Made by a program: the position numbers and the translations under genes
In this document: piece after piece, positions 12,653 to 13,507 of the stretch
How positions within the stretch are numbered: position 1 is the stretch's first letter
Layout: every line of letters begins with the position of its first letter
The notes under the pieces: generated by a model
Told to the model about the DNA's origin: nothing
The model's database searches: none
What the model saw: the letters and a program-made list of their open reading frames with translations, nothing else
Source of the DNA: TA-21 sp035620895
GTDB taxonomy: Archaea; Thermoproteota; Nitrososphaeria; Nitrososphaerales; Nitrososphaeraceae
Direction of reading: 5' to 3'
Assembly: GCA_035620895.1 (NCBI GenBank)
Contig: DASPFY010000031.1
Coordinates: 1 to 13,507 of the forward strand
Length of the DNA stretch: 13,507 bases

Positions 12653-13243
12653 ATGACTGAAAAAACAGTGAATGTTCAACCATTTACAAATCCAATGCTG
12701 TATGTTCCAAAGGCTATGTTTTTCACTAAAGGTAAAGGAGTTCACAAAGATCATCTTACAAGTTTTGAACTGGCTTTACGTGATGCTAAAATATCGGATC
12801 TTAATATTGTATCCGTCTCTAGTATAAAGCCTCCAAAATGCAAAATTATTAGTTTGCAGGAAGGTAGGAACTATCTTGTACCAGGACAAGTGGTATTTGT
12901 TATTATTGCAAGACAATCCACTAATGAACCAAACAGGCTTATCGCTGCCTCCGTAGGATTAGCTAATCCAGCTGATGATGGTCAGTATGGTTATCTATCA
13001 GAACATCATTCTACTGGCGAGACAGCCCAAAAAGCCGGAGACTATGCGGAAGATATGGCCATGGAAATGCTAGCCACTACGATGGGGTTACCTAACGACG
13101 ATTCGCTTACATGGGATGAAAAACAGGAACAATGGAGACTTTCTGGAAAGATATACAAGACACAAAACTTTACGCAGTCTGCTGAAGGTCACAAGGACGG
13201 AATGTGGACCACAGTATTAAGTGCAGCAGTCTTGTTAATCTAA
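12653..13243 (+). CDS. pdaD: Pyruvoyl-dependent arginine decarboxylase
   Basis: This 196-aa proenzyme decarboxylates arginine to agmatine, the first step of archaeal polyamine synthesis. It cleaves itself to create a pyruvoyl cofactor in place of PLP. The cleavage motif is visible as NIVSVSSIKPPKC at 51-63; cleavage should fall between Ser56 and Ser57, so that Ser57 becomes the pyruvoyl group. Other family blocks are FTKGKGVHKDHLTSFELAL at 24-42, VPGQVVFVIIARQSTNE, LIAASVGLANPADDGQYGYLSEHHSTGET and the acidic helix AGDYAEDMAMEMLATTMG. An in-frame TTG at 12638 would add five residues (NPCR region), but the TATA box fits the ATG at 12653. The frame and length are intact. Agmatine would go on to putrescine through agmatinase or to modified tRNA via agmatidine; neither gene is in view. 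Confidence 0.95.
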   Translation: MTEKTVNVQPFTNPMLYVPKAMFFTKGKGVHKDHLTSFELALRDAKISDLNIVSVSSIKPPKCKIISLQEGRNYLVPGQVVFVIIARQSTNEPNRLIAASVGLANPADDGQYGYLSEHHSTGETAQKAGDYAEDMAMEMLATTMGLPNDDSLTWDEKQEQWRLSGKIYKTQNFTQSAEGHKDGMWTTVLSAAVLLI

Positions 13244-13258
13244 ATCTGATTTACTAAA

Positions 13259-13290
13259 ATTTACTTTATTTTAAACTTTTATTTTTAATA
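13259..13290 (+). terminator. T-rich tract after pdaD
   Basis: A run of short T-stretches (ATTTAC, TTTATTTTAAAC, TTTTATTTTTAATA) starts about 15 bases after the pdaD stop and probably ends its transcript. Confidence 0.45.
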
Positions 13291-13343
13291 ACTGAAATCC
13301 AAAAGATTTACATTGAATTGCATCTTAATAAAAGCAATTAGTC

Positions 13344-13507
13344 TTGGATTCAATTACTACTAAGCAGCCTGTTCTAATTTATGATGATAAATGTTCATCA
13401 TGTACAGTATTTGCGAAGTATGCATTCAAGTATTCTAGAGGCCAAATAAATTGTATAGGACATTACTCAAAAGAAGGTCAAAAACTGAGGAAGTTCATAT
13501 TTCCGCC
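13344..13507 (+). CDS. CxxC redox protein, DCC/DUF393-like, 3'-truncated by the window
   Basis: A frame starting with TTG at 13344 and open to the window end encodes DSITTKQPVLIYDDKCSSC and continues with TVFAKYAFKYSRGQINCIG. The YDDKCSSC block, a strand running into Asp-Asp-x-C-x-x-C, is the signature region of DCC (DUF393) thiol-disulfide oxidoreductase-like proteins, which have a thioredoxin-like fold. An in-frame stop (13329-13331) lies just upstream, and TTG is the only start between. A 6-bp inverted repeat, AATTGC at 13316-13321 and GCAATT at 13334-13339, encloses a TATA-like TTAATAAAA. About 54 codons are visible, so the family call rests on the N-terminal motif alone. Confidence 0.6.
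   Translation, partial: MDSITTKQPVLIYDDKCSSCTVFAKYAFKYSRGQINCIGHYSKEGQKLRKFIFP

Overview
The window looks like chromosomal DNA of an ammonia-oxidising archaeon of the class Nitrososphaeria (Thaumarchaeota). Low GC together with a phasin-like gene and a secreted RTX-repeat protein fits a terrestrial Nitrososphaerales lineage, perhaps near Nitrosocosmicus; the genus is a guess. The archaeal signs are a ThiD-ThiN fusion, a pyruvoyl-dependent arginine decarboxylase, a complex I NuoI with two 4Fe-4S motifs, TATA-like boxes about 25-30 bases before the expected transcription start, several TTG/GTG starts, and T-rich tracts after genes. No tRNA, rRNA, CRISPR array or insertion sequence was seen.

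Layout. Bases 1-495 hold the 3' part of nuoI, with no further complex I gene after it. A two-domain rhodanese (593-1429, +) converges on an unusual gene (1517-2206, -) encoding a GcvH-like domain fused to a TusA-like sulfur-carrier domain. A phasin-like gene (2420-2881) follows behind an elaborate promoter, then two small uncharacterised genes (3131-3526 and 3595-3780). thiDN (3843-5198) supplies thiamine phosphate synthesis. A sugar-nucleotide block spans 5239-10163: a nucleotidyltransferase and an alternative-type GlmU on the plus strand converge stop-to-stop on a minus-strand operon of a GalT-family protein, a small membrane protein and a divergent UDP-GlcNAc 2-epimerase. After that come a membrane protein and a divergently transcribed PD-(D/E)XK nuclease sharing a 47-bp promoter region, a secreted RTX-type protein, pdaD, and the start of a CxxC redox protein cut by the window edge.

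Functional reading. The sugar genes plausibly make activated sugars (UDP-GlcNAc, UDP-ManNAc or a relative, plus another NDP-hexose) for surface glycans or N-glycans. The rhodanese and the GcvH-TusA fusion are next to each other and could form a persulfide relay, because the first has a loaded-type Cys loop and the second a candidate acceptor Cys. The observations most worth following are the GcvH-TusA fusion with Arg in place of the lipoyl Lys, the GalT-family protein with a HIT-like HxHxH triad instead of HPHxQ, a perfect 22-bp palindrome at the promoter of that gene, the inverted repeats around the phasin TATA box, and a long insertion plus N-terminal extension in the epimerase.
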